In this document: positions 1-11,159 of the stretch, one piece after another | Position numbering within the stretch: the first letter of the stretch is position 1 | How the letters are laid out: each line of letters opens with the position of its first letter | Assembly (NCBI RefSeq): GCF_035046485.1 | Contig: NC_085137.1 | Location: 134,172,703-134,236,702, forward strand | Source: Aedes albopictus | Taxonomy: Eukaryota > Arthropoda > Insecta > Diptera > Culicidae | Direction: 5' to 3' | DNA length: 64,000 bases | Notes under the pieces: generated by a model | What the model saw: only the letters and a program-made list of their open reading frames with translations | What the model was told of the DNA's origin: nothing | The model's database searches: none | Translations under genes and position numbers: made by a program

Positions 1-305
1 TTGAAACACATGTATTGCGTACAAGTTGTACCAGATGTCGGGGACCCAAATGGCGAACGCATCCTCAAGATATACCATCCCGATTAGAAAATTCTAACAC
101 AGAAATATCATAACCAAACCATGATATTTATAACTCACTGTGTTATCATTCAACATCCTTGGTGTTTTTGAAATACTTTAACTCAATTATATCAAATTAT
201 GTTATAAATATTATATGCTAAATCATTGTAAAATAATTAAGTTTTGATGGTACAACATTTTGATAGAAACTAGTAATCCTGAAACTAAAAATCTTATCAC
301 ATTTT
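1..305. other. AT-rich intergenic DNA, no gene seen
   Basis: No convincing coding frame. The stretch is AT-rich and holds scattered TAACA/TGTTA words like those in the adjoining inverted-repeat element. Confidence 0.5.
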
Positions 306-789
306 CCCGAGCAGAGGAGAATAGCAAATTGATAACAACAGCCTGTTTTTATATCATAATTTGTTATTGTTAACCTATCAAAACATATCTTTTTAATAAT
401 ATGTTTTGTTGGACAATCTTATTTGTTATATTCAAATTTTTGAGATATATTCTAAAGATAACATTTCAATAATATATTTTGTTGTAGAACATGTTTGGTT
501 ATTATTCTGCTATAGAGAATGTACAAATATGTGATGAAGAATAACACAACAGTAACAAGTTCACAAATTTTCTGTAATTAAGCTGTAATTTATCTAACAA
601 AACATGTTATTGAATTTTTCTTCTAGGAACATTTTTTGTTATGATATTTGTTATTTTGCTGCTTATGACAGACAAGTTTATAACATAATATGTTATGCTA
701 ATAAAATAATAATTACTGATTCCCTTATACAGTTATTAGGCCAAAATAACATATTTCATTATGATGTTGATATTTTTTTTCTGCTCGGG
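306..789. mobile_element. Non-autonomous DNA element with CCCGAGCAG ends
   Basis: The left end reads CCCGAGCAGA and the right end TCTGCTCGGG, about 480 bp apart, so the two ends are exact inverted repeats of about 10 bp. The interior is AT-rich and dominated by short TAACA/TGTTA palindromic words, with no transposase frame. The same end word recurs at 14082 and near 24026, which suggests a dispersed MITE family. No clear target duplication was found, so the superfamily is unknown. Confidence 0.55.
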
Positions 790-1229
790 TTGCTATAATT
801 TTAATCTGATCATAACAAAATAGGTTATTATCTTGATCAGACCTGTGTACGTTTTGTTACAATTTTAGTTTTTTTAACATCATCCTGCATCTAGTTTATA
901 CCATAATAAGTTATCAAAAAAATATTATAACATCATAACACAATATGACATAGTCTTGATATACATTTCGAGTCGGGATTCTAATGTTGACCGATTCTTA
1001 CCAATCGTTCAACGGTTCGCACTGTTATTATTTTTTAGGAAAACTTATGTATTTTCAGCAGTTTAGTTCTTTTCAGCGAAGGTCAATTTTCCATACCAAG
1101 CGGAGTCTCAAGCGTATAAAATTGAAGCAATCTGGCCGACAAAAACTCCGTAGACGATGAGAACAAAACTGCTGAATGTACTTAAAGTTAGCCTATTACA
1201 AATATGTCAGATTTTCATTTTTATCTTTC
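790..1229. other. AT-rich intergenic DNA, no gene seen
   Basis: Further TAACA/TGTTA-rich DNA to about 960, then unique-looking sequence. No supported gene. Confidence 0.45.
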
Positions 1230-2190
1230 ATGGGAGTTTCAGAAGGGTTTCGAAAGGGTTCTATGGAGATGCCAAGTGGAGGTTCAGTTATGTTTAAGAG
1301 GCGTATCAAGACTTTTCAGGAAATTTCAAGAGGTTTCCAAAGGATTTCCGTTGGATTGAAGGGAAATGCAGGGAGCTTTCAAGGAAATTTTAGGAGGTTT
1401 TCAGAAGAGATCAAAGGCATTTCAAGACGTTCCAGATGGTTTAAGGGAGTTTCAAGGGGGCTTCAGAGGAGTTTCAATGCATTTCGGGTGATTTTCGGAG
1501 ATTTCTGGGCATCTTGGGCGGTGTTCACGGCGGTTGAACAATATTCGCAATGAGATTCCTAGGCGTTCCAAGACGTTTCAGGGAGTTTTCAGAAGAGCTT
1601 AAAGGCATTGCACGGCGTTATGGCATTATGGGATTTCATGTAGTTTTAGGGCTTTTCAGAGGATATGGAAGTGGTTTCTGAAGGTTTCAGGAAACTTTTA
1701 TGGATGTGTTAGGAATGTTTCAGCAGGGTTCCAAGGCACATCAAGGCGTTTCGTGCTGAATCATTGGATTTTATGGGGGATTCAGATCATTTCAAGTGGA
1801 TTTAGGAGGTTTCTGGACACATCCGAATGCCGGAAATCTTCTGAAAATCATAAAAACCAACTGGAACTTGTCTGAATCCCCCAGAAACCATGAAAAGTCC
1901 TCAACATCCCCTCAAACTCACTTGAACGCCTCTCAAACCCCCTGAGACTTTTAAACATCCCTAGAATGAAACCTCCCGGAAACCCCTAAAACGCCCGCTA
2001 CACCCTGTAACTCTCCTGAAATTCCCTGGAACACCTCTGCAACTCCTATGAAACCCTCTGCAACACCTTTTTTTCTGAAATCGCTTGAAACCCTTTGTAA
2101 TGTCCTTGACCATTCTGAAACTCCTTGAAATGTCCTGGAACACTTCTGGAATACTCTGAAACCCACCTGAAACCCATCGAAAGCCTCTGG
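1230..2190. repeat. Inverted minisatellite pair, TTTCAGGGG type
   Basis: From 1230 to about 1830 the + strand carries degenerate 10-20 bp units of the form TTTCAGG/TTTCAAGGG. From about 1870 to 2190 the units appear in the opposite orientation (CCTGAAACCC). Open frames here translate to low-complexity FQG-rich peptides and are not genes. The two halves could pair into a long imperfect hairpin. Confidence 0.75.
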
Positions 2191-2460
2191 AATGCCACTG
2201 AAATCTAAAAAAAAACTCCTGAAACCACTTAAAATCTCAGGAACAGGAATGCAGATGATAATAAAAAAAAATCAGTATCACTCTTTTCAAAAATCTGTAT
2301 CCCACACAAAATTTCGGAGAAAATCTGTATCCCATACAGAAATAAAATTTTTCCCTCTAGCTCAAAAATCTGTATTTCATATAAAACGAAATCTTTATGG
2401 ATGGAAGCTCAAAAATCTGTTTAACACAGATAAATCTGAATATCTCTGCCCTTGAACGCT
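2191..2460. repeat. AAAATCTGTAT-rich dispersed repeat
   Basis: The words AAAATCTGTAT and CTGTATCCCA recur several times within about 230 bp. The same vocabulary occurs at 54900-55080, so this is a dispersed repeat lying within the minisatellite. A 12-bp A-rich run precedes it. No coding function is supported. Confidence 0.5.
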
Positions 2461-2871
2461 CTTGAAATCCCACGGAACGCCACTGGCTGTTACTTGATCA
2501 CCCCTGAAACGCTCTTGAGTACCGCTGAAATCCCATCAGTAACGCCACCGAAACCCCTGGAAACGCCCATGAAATCCACTGGAATATCCCTGAATCCTTA
2601 AACTCTATGAAACGATCCTGAAATCTCTTGGAGCAGCCCTGAAATCCCCTTGAACGCCCATGAAACCCTACGGAACACTCTTGAAACCCCCTGAAAGCCC
2701 TCGGAACGCTCCTGAAATCCACAAGAACATCCCTGAAACGCCACTGAAATCCTGTAACGCCGTTGAAATTCCATGGAACATTCCTGAATCCCCTGAAAAC
2801 TCATTGAACACCTCTAAAACCATTGAAACGCCCCTAAAACTTCTTGGAAACCCCTGGAACGCCCATGAAAC
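2461..2871. repeat. TTTCAGGGG minisatellite, reverse orientation
   Basis: Degenerate CCCCTGAAA units continue the 1230-2190 array in reverse orientation up to the target duplication of the neighbouring retroposon. Confidence 0.7.
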
Positions 2872-2893
2872 CCCCTCATTCATTTATTTAGTT

Positions 2894-3807
2894 AGCATTA
2901 GCATTAGCATTAAGCGAGTCGCACAAATTCGTAGGTGGTACAGTCCTACACCGCTGTTATGAGGGTTGCCTCCTTCCCGTCCGAACCAAAGCACAAAGAT
3001 TTGGGACTTAGGGAGCATCCATTAAGTACGTCACGCTAAAATTGGGAATTTTCGACCCCCCCTCCCCCCTTCGTACGGGTTTTTCCTATACTTAATACAT
3101 TGCTTGTCACACTTTCACAAACCCCCCCTCCCCCCTAGGACCGTGACGTACTTAATGGATGACCCCTTATCTCTAACTCTTAGACAAGACTGACGCAATC
3201 CTCCAATGGTCGAGCACTGTCCTGGCCACGTCCTTGCGACTGCTGAGGGATGGGAAAGGATGGTTAGTGTTGGACACCTATGAAAAATGTAGACAGCTCT
3301 ACGATCTCTCAGGCCTAGGTGTCATGGGAATTTGGGTTTTGTTAGTGGAAGGGTAAACTCCAAAGGATACGCTTGGTCAACGTTCAGGCACACCATTGTT
3401 AGACTGCTTCGAATCAGTTGTCTGCCCAATTCATCCTGGTTTCTTCGTCATCTTGATGGCATTTGGTAGAATTACTAGATTCTTCGGTTGTTAATCTGAA
3501 ATATAAAATAATATTAACATTGTACGTCAAATAAGCTAAATACATATTAGTGATACGCTCGCCACAGTTACATATTTTTGCAATATTATTTATGTATATC
3601 ATTCGATAAAATTACCTGAATCCTGCTGAAATAAAATGTTAATTAGCAGTTCATTGAAACAAAAATACTACAAAACACAAAAAAGTACATCAAACTTTGA
3701 TCTTGGAATATTTATAAATACGGTAAATATCAAGATCAAAAATTGATTTGGTAGATCTTACACCGCAACGCACCATTCTAAGGTGATCTACCCACGTTAC
3801 GGGGAGA
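2894..3807 (-). mobile_element. Retroposon with 22-bp target duplication and (TAATGC)n tail
   Basis: An identical 22-bp sequence (CCCCTCATTCATTTATTT plus AGTT) lies at 2872-2893 and 3808-3829. The insert ends at the left with TAGCAT repeats, which read (TAATGC)n on the - strand and look like a microsatellite 3' tail. The - strand 5' end (about 3750-3807) resembles 9838-9900, including the words CCGTAACGT, GGTAGATC and AGATCTACC. Long target duplication plus short-repeat tail indicates LINE-mediated retroposition. A DNA MITE is nested inside. No protein was recognised. Confidence 0.65.
3011..3166. mobile_element. MITE, TTA target duplication (PIF/Harbinger-like)
   Basis: The ends CATCCATTAAGTACGTCACG and CGTGACGTACTTAATGGATG are inverted repeats, with outer bases GGGAG and ACCCC. 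The element is flanked by TTA at 3008-3010 and 3167-3169. Two C-rich runs lie inside. A 3-bp TTA duplication is typical of PIF/Harbinger MITEs, so the superfamily is an inference from that alone. Confidence 0.7.
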
Positions 3808-3835
3808 CCCCTCATTCATTTATTTAGTTCAACAT

Positions 3836-5180
3836 AAATTTCATGATCACACTGAATCAACAATTTGCCGCCATATCACTCGATTTGCAGCTGCAGCTCT
3901 CCAACGTCGGTCACGCCCAGCGCTCGACAGTTCCGTGCTCTCTGCGCTCCACGACTTCTTGTATCAGCGGATGGTTAGCAAACACCAACTTTGCAAGTTT
4001 ACTGTCCGGCATTCTTGAAACATGTCCTGCCCATCATATCAGTCCAGCTTAAGCCTCTTTCAGGTTGCTGGGTTCACCGTAGAGTAAGTACAGCGAGCTC
4101 GTGATTCATCCTTTGCCGTCACATACCGTTTTCTTGCACGCCGCCGAAGATCGTCCTTAGCTCGAAAACTCCGTATGCTTGCAGGTCCTCCTCGAGCATG
4201 GTCCACGTCTCGTGTCCGTAGAGGACCACCGGCCTTATTAGCGTCTTGTACGTACATTTGGTGCGGGGGTGAATCTTTTTTGATTGCAGTTTCTTCTGGA
4301 GCCCGTTGAAGGCACGACTTTCACTGATGATGCGCCTTCGTATTTCACGGCTCACGTATTGTCAGCTGTTTGCAAGGACCCGAGGTAGACGAATTCTTCT
4401 ACCACCTCGAAAGTATCCCCGTCTATCGTAACATTGCTGCCAAAGTTTGTCCTATCTTGCTCAGTCTCACCTACCAGCATGTATTTTGTCTTAGCCGCAT
4501 TCACCACCAGTCCGGCCTTTGCTGCTTCACGTTTCAGGCGGGTGTACAGCTCTGCCACCATTCCAAATGTAGACGAACATTTGAAAAGGGCCTATCTGCT
4601 TTGCGTAAACAAACATGTTTTTGTCTCTGTATGGCCCATTTGCATCCACCCACGCACATCAACACCCTTATCAGAAAGAGTGTTTTTCAAGCTATCTGTT
4701 AAGGGTGTTGATGTGCGTGGGTGGATGCAGATGGACCCTACAGAGACAAAAACATGTTTGTTTACAAAAAGCAGATAGGCCCTTTTCAAATGTTCGTCTA
4801 GAAATGTTCTAGCAATAATGTCCATGTCATCCGCAGACAAATTGGGCGGATTTAGTGAAGATCGTACCCCGGCTGTTGAGCCCGGCTCGCCGCATAACAC
4901 CTTCCAGGGTCGAGATTCGAATGAATTGGGTAGTTCACCCGAAATTCTTGCGGTGTATTGCACACCGTCCATCGTTGCTCTTATCAGTCTGGTAAGCTTC
5001 CCGGGAAAGCAGTTCTCGTCCATGATTTTCCATAGATCTGTGCGGTCGACACTGTCGTATGCCGCCTTCAAGTCGATGAACAAGTAGTGCGTTGGGACCT
5101 GATATTCACGGCATTTCTGGAGAATTTGCCGTACTGTGAAGATCTGGTCCGTTGTTGATCGACCGTCGATGGAACCGGCT
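3836..5180 (-). pseudogene. EN-RT non-LTR retrotransposon relic (RT and C-terminus)
   Basis: Read on the - strand, 5170-4810 encodes an RT segment with DQIFTVRQILQKCREYQVPT, then LFIDLKAAYDSVDR and the ADDMDIIARTF catalytic box. The next piece (4561-4352) continues with AELYTRLKREAAKAGL and KYMLVG. After that come frameshifted pieces with KIHPRTKCTYKTLIRPVVLYG and LQAYGVFELRTIFGGVQENG. A C-terminal remnant with GHVSRMPDSKLAKLVFA lies at about 4045-3900. The frames are broken by frameshifts and stops, and a foldback element is inserted just after the ADD box. It encoded reverse transcription for target-primed insertion. The clade is not settled; it may be RTE-like. It is probably the same family as the EN pieces at 11.2-16.7 kb. 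Confidence 0.85.
4570..4801. mobile_element. Foldback MITE nested in the RT relic
   Basis: The ends TAGACGAACATTTGAAAAGG and CCTTTTCAAATGTTCGTCTA are exact inverts, and the pairing extends about 100 bp inward on each arm. AAATG lies on both sides (4565-4569 and 4802-4806). The insertion splits the RT coding sequence directly after the catalytic ADD motif. There is no internal gene. Confidence 0.85.
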
Positions 5181-5520
5181 TGGAAACTTCCCACGAAACC
5201 CCCTGTAACGCTTATAAAGCCCCGTGGAACATCCCAATAACCCTTTGATAATGCTTTTAAACCCCCTGATTCGTTCCAGGAACCCCTTAAAAAGCCCCGG
5301 AACACACTTAAACGCCCCTGGAAGCCCATAAAACCCCTTGGAACATCATGAAACCCCCTGAAAAACCTTGGGATGCTTCTAAAATCTTCTGGAACTCCCC
5401 TATATCACCCTGTAAAACCCCTTTAACACCTTTAACTCCTGGAACGCTCCTGAAACCTCCCGTAACCCCTGAAATTCCCTGGATCGCCCTGGTTTGCTCC
5501 TGAAACTAGCTGAAACACTT
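5181..5520 (-). repeat. TTTCAGGGG minisatellite, reverse orientation
   Basis: Degenerate CCCCTGAAA and CCCTTGGAAC units follow the RT relic. The frames through it are low-complexity and not genes. Confidence 0.65.
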
Positions 5521-5652
5521 CTGCATCGAATCGTGTCGTAGTCTTCTGCGTACTTCTTCAATACAATATGCTGAATAAGGTCGCAGCAGACATCGACACG
5601 ATTCCATGCAAAATCACAGTGTAATTCACGGTACCGCATTTATACTAACTGC

Positions 5653-7318
5653 CAGTGCCGGATTTAGACTTCGGGGGGCCCGGGGCAAACCCTATCAAAT
5701 GGGCCCCCAAAACCAAATTTTCCTATTTTTGAAATTTTTACTGTTTTTTTTTCTTTTTTGGCGGATTCGAAAAACCTCATATCATACAACTGTTTGTTTA
5801 TTAAAAAAATATTTCATATTCGTTTGTTATTAATTTTTATACAGTACATTTGTTTCTTTGAAATGTTCAGGCCGAATATGTCTTCTGAATATGGCTTCTG
5901 ATGTACATATATAAAAAGTGTACGTTTTGCAGTGCCATCCCCAAAATTTCCGACAGATGGCAAACGATTCGAACATTCATTTTGATTTATGGCTCAACTT
6001 CCAAGATGCTGCTGGAACCTTCAGTTTTATTGCGTAAATGGCATTTTGTTCAGTTAGTACATGTATTTTAAAATTTCATCCAAATTCATAACATTTATGC
6101 AATTTTTTAATCTTTGCTTTCAGTTCTAAATCTGAAATAATGGAACATGAAACAACTTTACTTGGGTTTCTACAATTCTATGAGTATTTCAAAATTCAAA
6201 TTGAACAAAGATAGTGTTGGAACTTCCGACGGGTTTAGCTATGCGGCGGACCAGGGTTGAGACCGGGAAGACGGGGAAACTTCGGAATCGGATATACGAC
6301 CGAGAACTACCGGGGTACTTTACTTGAACGTGTTGTGTTTAATACTGTGATATAGTCGTGAATATAAAAAGGGGTTAATAATAAAGCACTCATCTGTCTC
6401 GCGCTCCCATTTGTGAGATCATCGATGATGGGATGACACAGTGGCGGCGGGTGGAAAACATCGCCCCCGCCAACAGATAGGACTTTTGAAGGCAACGGTA
6501 ACAATATATCTCAAAAATGTTGGTAAAACTTAAAATATAGATATGTTAAAACGCTGTTTCGAGATGTTTTTGGAGGCTAGGTTTCTGTTCCTAATTTCCA
6601 AATATCTCCAAAAGTTTTCATATTCTCTTTCCCATGATTACAGTCAACTGAATGAAGATGGGTTTTGAGCAGTTGTTTTCAGAATTTAAATTTCACGCAC
6701 TCTGTTTAGAAACACTTTTTTCCAGCAATTTGAGGCCACGAAGAGCTGTTTTTATTCGATAAGAACTTTCAAAATCTTTTTAAAGAAAATCGAGTACACC
6801 AAAGTTAAGAGAAAACATCGTGTTATGTAAACATTGAATACTGTACACAAAAGCTATCCTTTTTTATTTGGATTTATTCTCAAGTGAAAAGATATATAAA
6901 TGGCTAGAAATATGGAGTCTAGAAATCCTTAAGAGGAAACAATCAATCATCGTTTAGAAAAAAATAAAATTCAGTTTTCTCGCTGAAATCTCAACCATTG
7001 TAATAACAAATTATCACTGCACTCTGGCCACCATCTGGATAACAGTGAAATAATTTTCAATTACGGTTTTGTGTCTTAGACGAAGAAAACTGCTTTTGAA
7101 TAATTGATGATTGCTGATGACTGAATGATGGTTATTTGAGCCTTAAGGAATCCAATTATGACTGATATAGGACATGTATTAAATATGAACGCCTATTTTA
7201 ATGCATTTATATGGTTTCGTTGAAAAATATTATAATGCTTCGGGATTCTTGGGGGCCCCCACTAATCGGGGGGCCCGGGGCACTTGCCCCCTTTGCCCCC
7301 CCCTTAAATCCGGGCCTG
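5653..7318. mobile_element. hAT-like non-autonomous element, 8-bp TSD
   Basis: The 8-bp duplication CTAACTGC lies at 5645-5652 and 7319-7326. The ends read CAGTGCCGGATTTA and TAAATCCGGGCCTG, typical CAG...CTG hAT termini, followed inward by G/C-rich runs. The 1.67-kb interior has no transposase frame and contains a solo-LTR-like insertion. Naming it hAT follows from the 8-bp duplication and the terminal bases. Confidence 0.8.
6215..6503 (+). mobile_element. Solo LTR candidate inside the hAT-like element
   Basis: The segment begins TGTTGGAAC and ends GGTAACA. It contains a TATA box (TATAAAAA, 6363-6370) followed by AATAAAG (6379-6385), the layout of an LTR with promoter and polyadenylation signal. 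Flanks are ATAG and ATAT, so a clean duplication is absent. No internal retrovirus-like genes are adjacent, which suggests a solo LTR. The superfamily is unknown. Confidence 0.45.
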
Positions 7319-7469
7319 CTAACTGCATGCCATAGGGGTCCAATGGGGTGGGTATCGGGGATGGGAACACTCACTTTGACAGAGTTACACTGTCTTGCTA
7401 TTTTCTCAGCTCAGATGAATGTTTTCAAAAATGACTTTGAGCATTTTGCACCCTGGCTGCTTCTAATTT

Positions 7470-8660
7470 TCGGTTACCGTATTACCCCGCTAATACGACA
7501 CCGACTGTTGTCGAATAACCGGGGTAAACTTTTAATTTGACAAACTGGTCACCCTACACCATGACGGGCTTGGTGGTCTAGTGGCTACCGCTTCTGATTC
7601 GTATGCAGAAGGTCATGGGTTCAATCCCTGGCTCGTCCTTTTCATCCTACTTTGTATCTTTCTATCCACTTTCTCTCGCTCTCTCTTCTCTACATATACA
7701 ACTCATGTATATTCATATGTTCATAGCCATCGCTAGAACCAGAAACGAATTGGAAAAAAAGTCGTTTCCCTCCCTTCCAACTTCCACTCACAGCACAGTG
7801 TATATATAACGCCTATAAGTTATGCAACCAAAGCGTGCTGTGCCGCTTGACCTTATTCACCACACAATGTATCACCTTACGAACACTATAAATAACCCCC
7901 TATCCATGGATCGCATCACTGGCCCAACGGTGACTCCCAGATCTCCCATCCTTTCCGTCTAACAAATACCCCAGTCCGTGCGGGTTGTGGGGATGCAGAG
8001 TGCTCTCGGTCTCTAGTAGCAACAACCAGTACACTATAACATTCCTTTCCCTTCCCAGCTGACTATAAGGACTTGGCCGGCGCCGTTATTGATCAAATAT
8101 GCATGAGCTGCTAAAATTGCACTTTGAGAATAAGTGGAATGTCCCAGCCCCTTATTCAGTTGGATCTCAGTGCAATTGGTACCAGTTCAGATCAATCACG
8201 GAGGAGCAACCATTGACATGTATAGTCAGAATTGATCGTTGATCGTTTGATCGACAAACTGGTCACCCTACACCACGTTGCTAATTGAAATTTGGCAACT
8301 CTATTTTTGTTTTTGTTTTGATTTTCGGATTTGTTATGAAACATAGTTTCAACAGATATTGCGGTGGTGCGAATGAAAAGCTCGTTCTTTTTACGATTAT
8401 TGCCATCCTCAGTCGATTCCGGTTGATCTCCAGGCGGTTTGGGCGTCAAATAGCACCAAAACAGAACTTCCGGAATTAGCGTCTGCAAGAGGAGCTGCTG
8501 TGGATGCGAGTATAAGCGCAATATTAAACTGTTTTGCATTTACAGTGTACATCGCTGTGACATTTCAACACTTTTTAATTCGACATGTGTCGAATAAGCG
8601 GGGTACGAATTAAAAAGTGTCGAATTAAAACGTGTCGAATGAGCGGGGTAAGACGGTACC
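7470..8660. mobile_element. Inverted-repeat element interrupted by a SINE
   Basis: The left end GGTTACCGTATTACCCCGCT and the right end, whose complement reads GGTACCGTCTTACCCCGCTC, are imperfect inverted repeats. The words GTCGAATAA and GCGGGGTA repeat near both ends. The SINE at 7562-8252 is inserted in the left part. No transposase was recognised. Confidence 0.5.
7562..8252 (+). mobile_element. tRNA-headed SINE-like retroposon with 23-bp TSD
   Basis: A 23-bp sequence beginning GACAAACTGGTCACCCTA is repeated exactly at 7539-7561 and 8253-8275. The head holds a pol III A box (TGGTGGTCTAGTGG) and B box (GGTCATGGGTTCAATCC). The body is about 680 bp and ends in short TTGATCG repeats. A second copy lies reversed at 45306-45972. 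The long duplication and tandem tail fit LINE-driven mobilisation. Confidence 0.8.
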
Positions 8661-9719
8661 TTAAGTTGATCCGTGAAGCTGTTCCTGCCCTTAACCCCAC
8701 ACATTCCCTTATTACTCTAAGCTTATGCGGGATGTGATGAGTTAGCGCTTTTCTTTAGATCGGCACATAATTACTCACATTCCAACAAATAAATTAATAA
8801 CGGTGTAATTGACAAAGTAGTAGCTCAGCAGCGTAAAAATAGACAGTCGTTCAAAACTTTCGAACACCTTCATATAAGCACATTATGTCTCTTCGACGTA
8901 AAATGATAATCGAAAGTGCTGGAGAATAGTAATCAAGTCAGCATATATCCATCCAGCCAGCGACAACGGTCATCGCCGAAAGGTGAATTGCATTTTGGCG
9001 CGACCGGACCGAAGCCACGCTACGCGGATCCTTGCTCTTTAATTAGGTCGCCCGAAGCAGTCGTCACCCTCTTCGTGTCTTCCAGTCGCAGTTAGCAAAC
9101 GGTTTCTCAACAGCAGAAGAAACCCACCCGAACGAAAAACGGTAGCTGGCGAACGTGTCACTCTCGCGAGGACATCCAATAGCAACTCAAACAACTGCCG
9201 AAGCGAAGCGGGGAGTGCAAGAGGAGTGCAGCGTGCAGGCAGCCTAAGAAGACCGAAGGAACATTCTTCGGTCATCTGTCAGCTTGCGATGAGCAGAGGC
9301 GCAGAGGACTGCCTGCAACAACGACAACGGCGACAACCGGCAGTCAATAATAATTATGGACATCCTTTTTGAGAAATGAAAAAACGGACCTGGCAGGCAG
9401 ACGGGCAGGTAAGCAGCAGCACCAGCAATAACAGGAACCTGGCTTGAGTCGCGGCACGCACATGTTGCATAACCTGCTGATACCACTTGTGTGTGGAAGG
9501 GGAGATTTACCAGAGTGCTGGAGGTGATCTAATCATCTAAAGTGAGAGATTGCTTGTCTTGATCAATAAGTTTTGAAAGTATACAAGATATATCACATGA
9601 TTCGTGCTAATAGTTTTAAATTCAATGGTTAACAGATAACCTGCTGTTAGCGGCTGAACGAGCTCGTTTAGAAGTTAGCCATCAATGTTAACTTCTTTTC
9701 CCGATTAGCCTAGATAGCT
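8661..9719. other. Unassigned DNA, no gene recognised
   Basis: Mostly unique-looking sequence. It is GC-richer at 9000-9480, where short frames on the - strand have no recognisable motif. Nothing supports a gene. Confidence 0.35.
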
Positions 9720-9960
9720 GTGTAGTGTCGGTAGCAGTTGTCTCAATTGGCTAAGAATAACACTACGGACCACCTGTTCCGGGGGTAAAAGTCCACTAAA
9801 CAGGGAACCCCAATCCAAGGTGTCAGGCGATCTTTAACGGAGCCCGTAACGTAGGTAGATCGCCTTTATGTGTTGCGTTACGGTTCAAGATCTACCAAAC
9901 CGAACCCTAGTGACATCCGGTTTGTCAAGTTGGGGTAATGTGTTTTGGTAATAAGGATTC
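9720..9960 (+). mobile_element. Retroelement leader fragment shared with 62.15 kb and 3.8 kb
   Basis: Three blocks match the leader of the R1-type element at 62150-62255 in the same order: GGCTAAGAATA, CCCCAAT.CAAGGTGTCA and GATCTTTAACGGAGCC. The following part (CCGTAACGTAGGTAGATCGC ... AGATCTACC) matches the complement of 3807-3750. It is non-coding and probably a 5' fragment of a related retroelement. Confidence 0.5.
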
Positions 9961-10894
9961 ATGGTACAAAGTCCTTGTTACTGGTGACAGTTTCTAAAAT
10001 TGCATTTATTCTGCCTTGCTGATGGTTAAAGAATCGGACTTTGCCCACCCGAGACTACACTTGATGTTAGGAAAACAAACATGCTTTACGTATCTAACTG
10101 CGTACTAACCTATCAAGGACTGTTAAGTTCTGGTAATTCAAGGACTCACGTGCATTCTTATTGCAGAACACATTCTCAAATTTGACAGAGTTTTGCAACT
10201 AGCCTAAAGTCCCGGGTTTTTCTTTGTTGTCCTGGGACTAAACTAGAAGCAAAACATGGATGGGGCTAGAGTTCCGATGCATGGATAAATATCAGTACCA
10301 CCGTTTTGTTTTTCTCAGAATTAAAATAGATTGTGTTTGGTTAGGGGCGCTCTTTCACTGGGATTTAAATCTCTATGATAACGGGACCTTTTCATCGCAA
10401 TCGATTTCTTGCAGCTCTGGGATAACAAAACAGGAACTGTACCGAAATCGATACTTCATTGCCTCTCAATGACAATGGAGTAGTACGACATGCACTAAAT
10501 ACTAAGGATACGGGTAATGCCACAAAAGATCTAAATACTGGTCGCAGTGGCTCACCCGAACAGAGAAAAAAAACCTGCTGTTTGTTAGAGCACGGAAGGA
10601 TGAACATCAAAACTATGCTCATCGTCTGATAGAGGATAATTTCGTTTTCACTCTGAAACTTTTTCAGGAAAGCTATGAAGATACAGTAAGGATACGAATT
10701 TGTCAGCCTCTGGTAGCACTTTGGGCTGATAAAATCGGGTACCTCACAAAATCGGGACATTTTTTAAAATCATTTTTTTATTCAAGAAAAATTGTCCCCC
10801 CTTGAAACAACTTGACGTAATTTGTGCATGGTCCCATACTGCCCAAATTGGCTGCGTTTCCGCTGCCTTTCCTTTTTAATTTTCTGAGCCTAAT
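9961..10894. other. Unassigned DNA, no gene recognised
   Basis: No motif-bearing frame. A short ACAAAATCGGG-type repeat at 10728-10762 resembles the transposon end at 21205-21285. The stretch 10850-10895 aligns with 18675-18715, upstream of a related repeat. Confidence 0.35.
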
Positions 10895-11150
10895 ATCTAA
10901 AAATCTCTAGAGGATTTTTTGAAGAAATTTTTGGAGAAATTGCCCGAGGATTTACGGGACGAAACCCTCAAGTCATTCCTGAAGGAATCCCGCAAGTAGT
11001 TTCTGCAAAAACTTTTACAGGAGATCCGAATAAATCCCTTACGTAATTTCTGAAAGAATTCTAACTTCAATCTCCGTAGAAATCCCTGGCGGCATCCCTG
11101 GAGGAATTTCTGGACCATTTTCTGAAAAATCATCGACGGAATTCATATAG
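10895..11150. repeat. Degenerate GGAATTC-type minisatellite copy
   Basis: The units resemble CTGGAGGAATTT and CCCGAGGATTTA. The block aligns along its length with 18715-19175, for example at CGGGAC.AAACCC, GGAAT.CCGCAAGT and TTTCTGCAAAAAC. The two are therefore diverged copies of one longer sequence, not just similar microsatellites. Confidence 0.6.
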
Positions 11151-11159
11151 CAATCTATG

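Noticed and set aside
1176..1553. 125-codon + strand frame (FQG/FRR-rich)
   Set aside because: It lies largely in the TTTCAGGGG minisatellite; the peptide simply mirrors the repeat.
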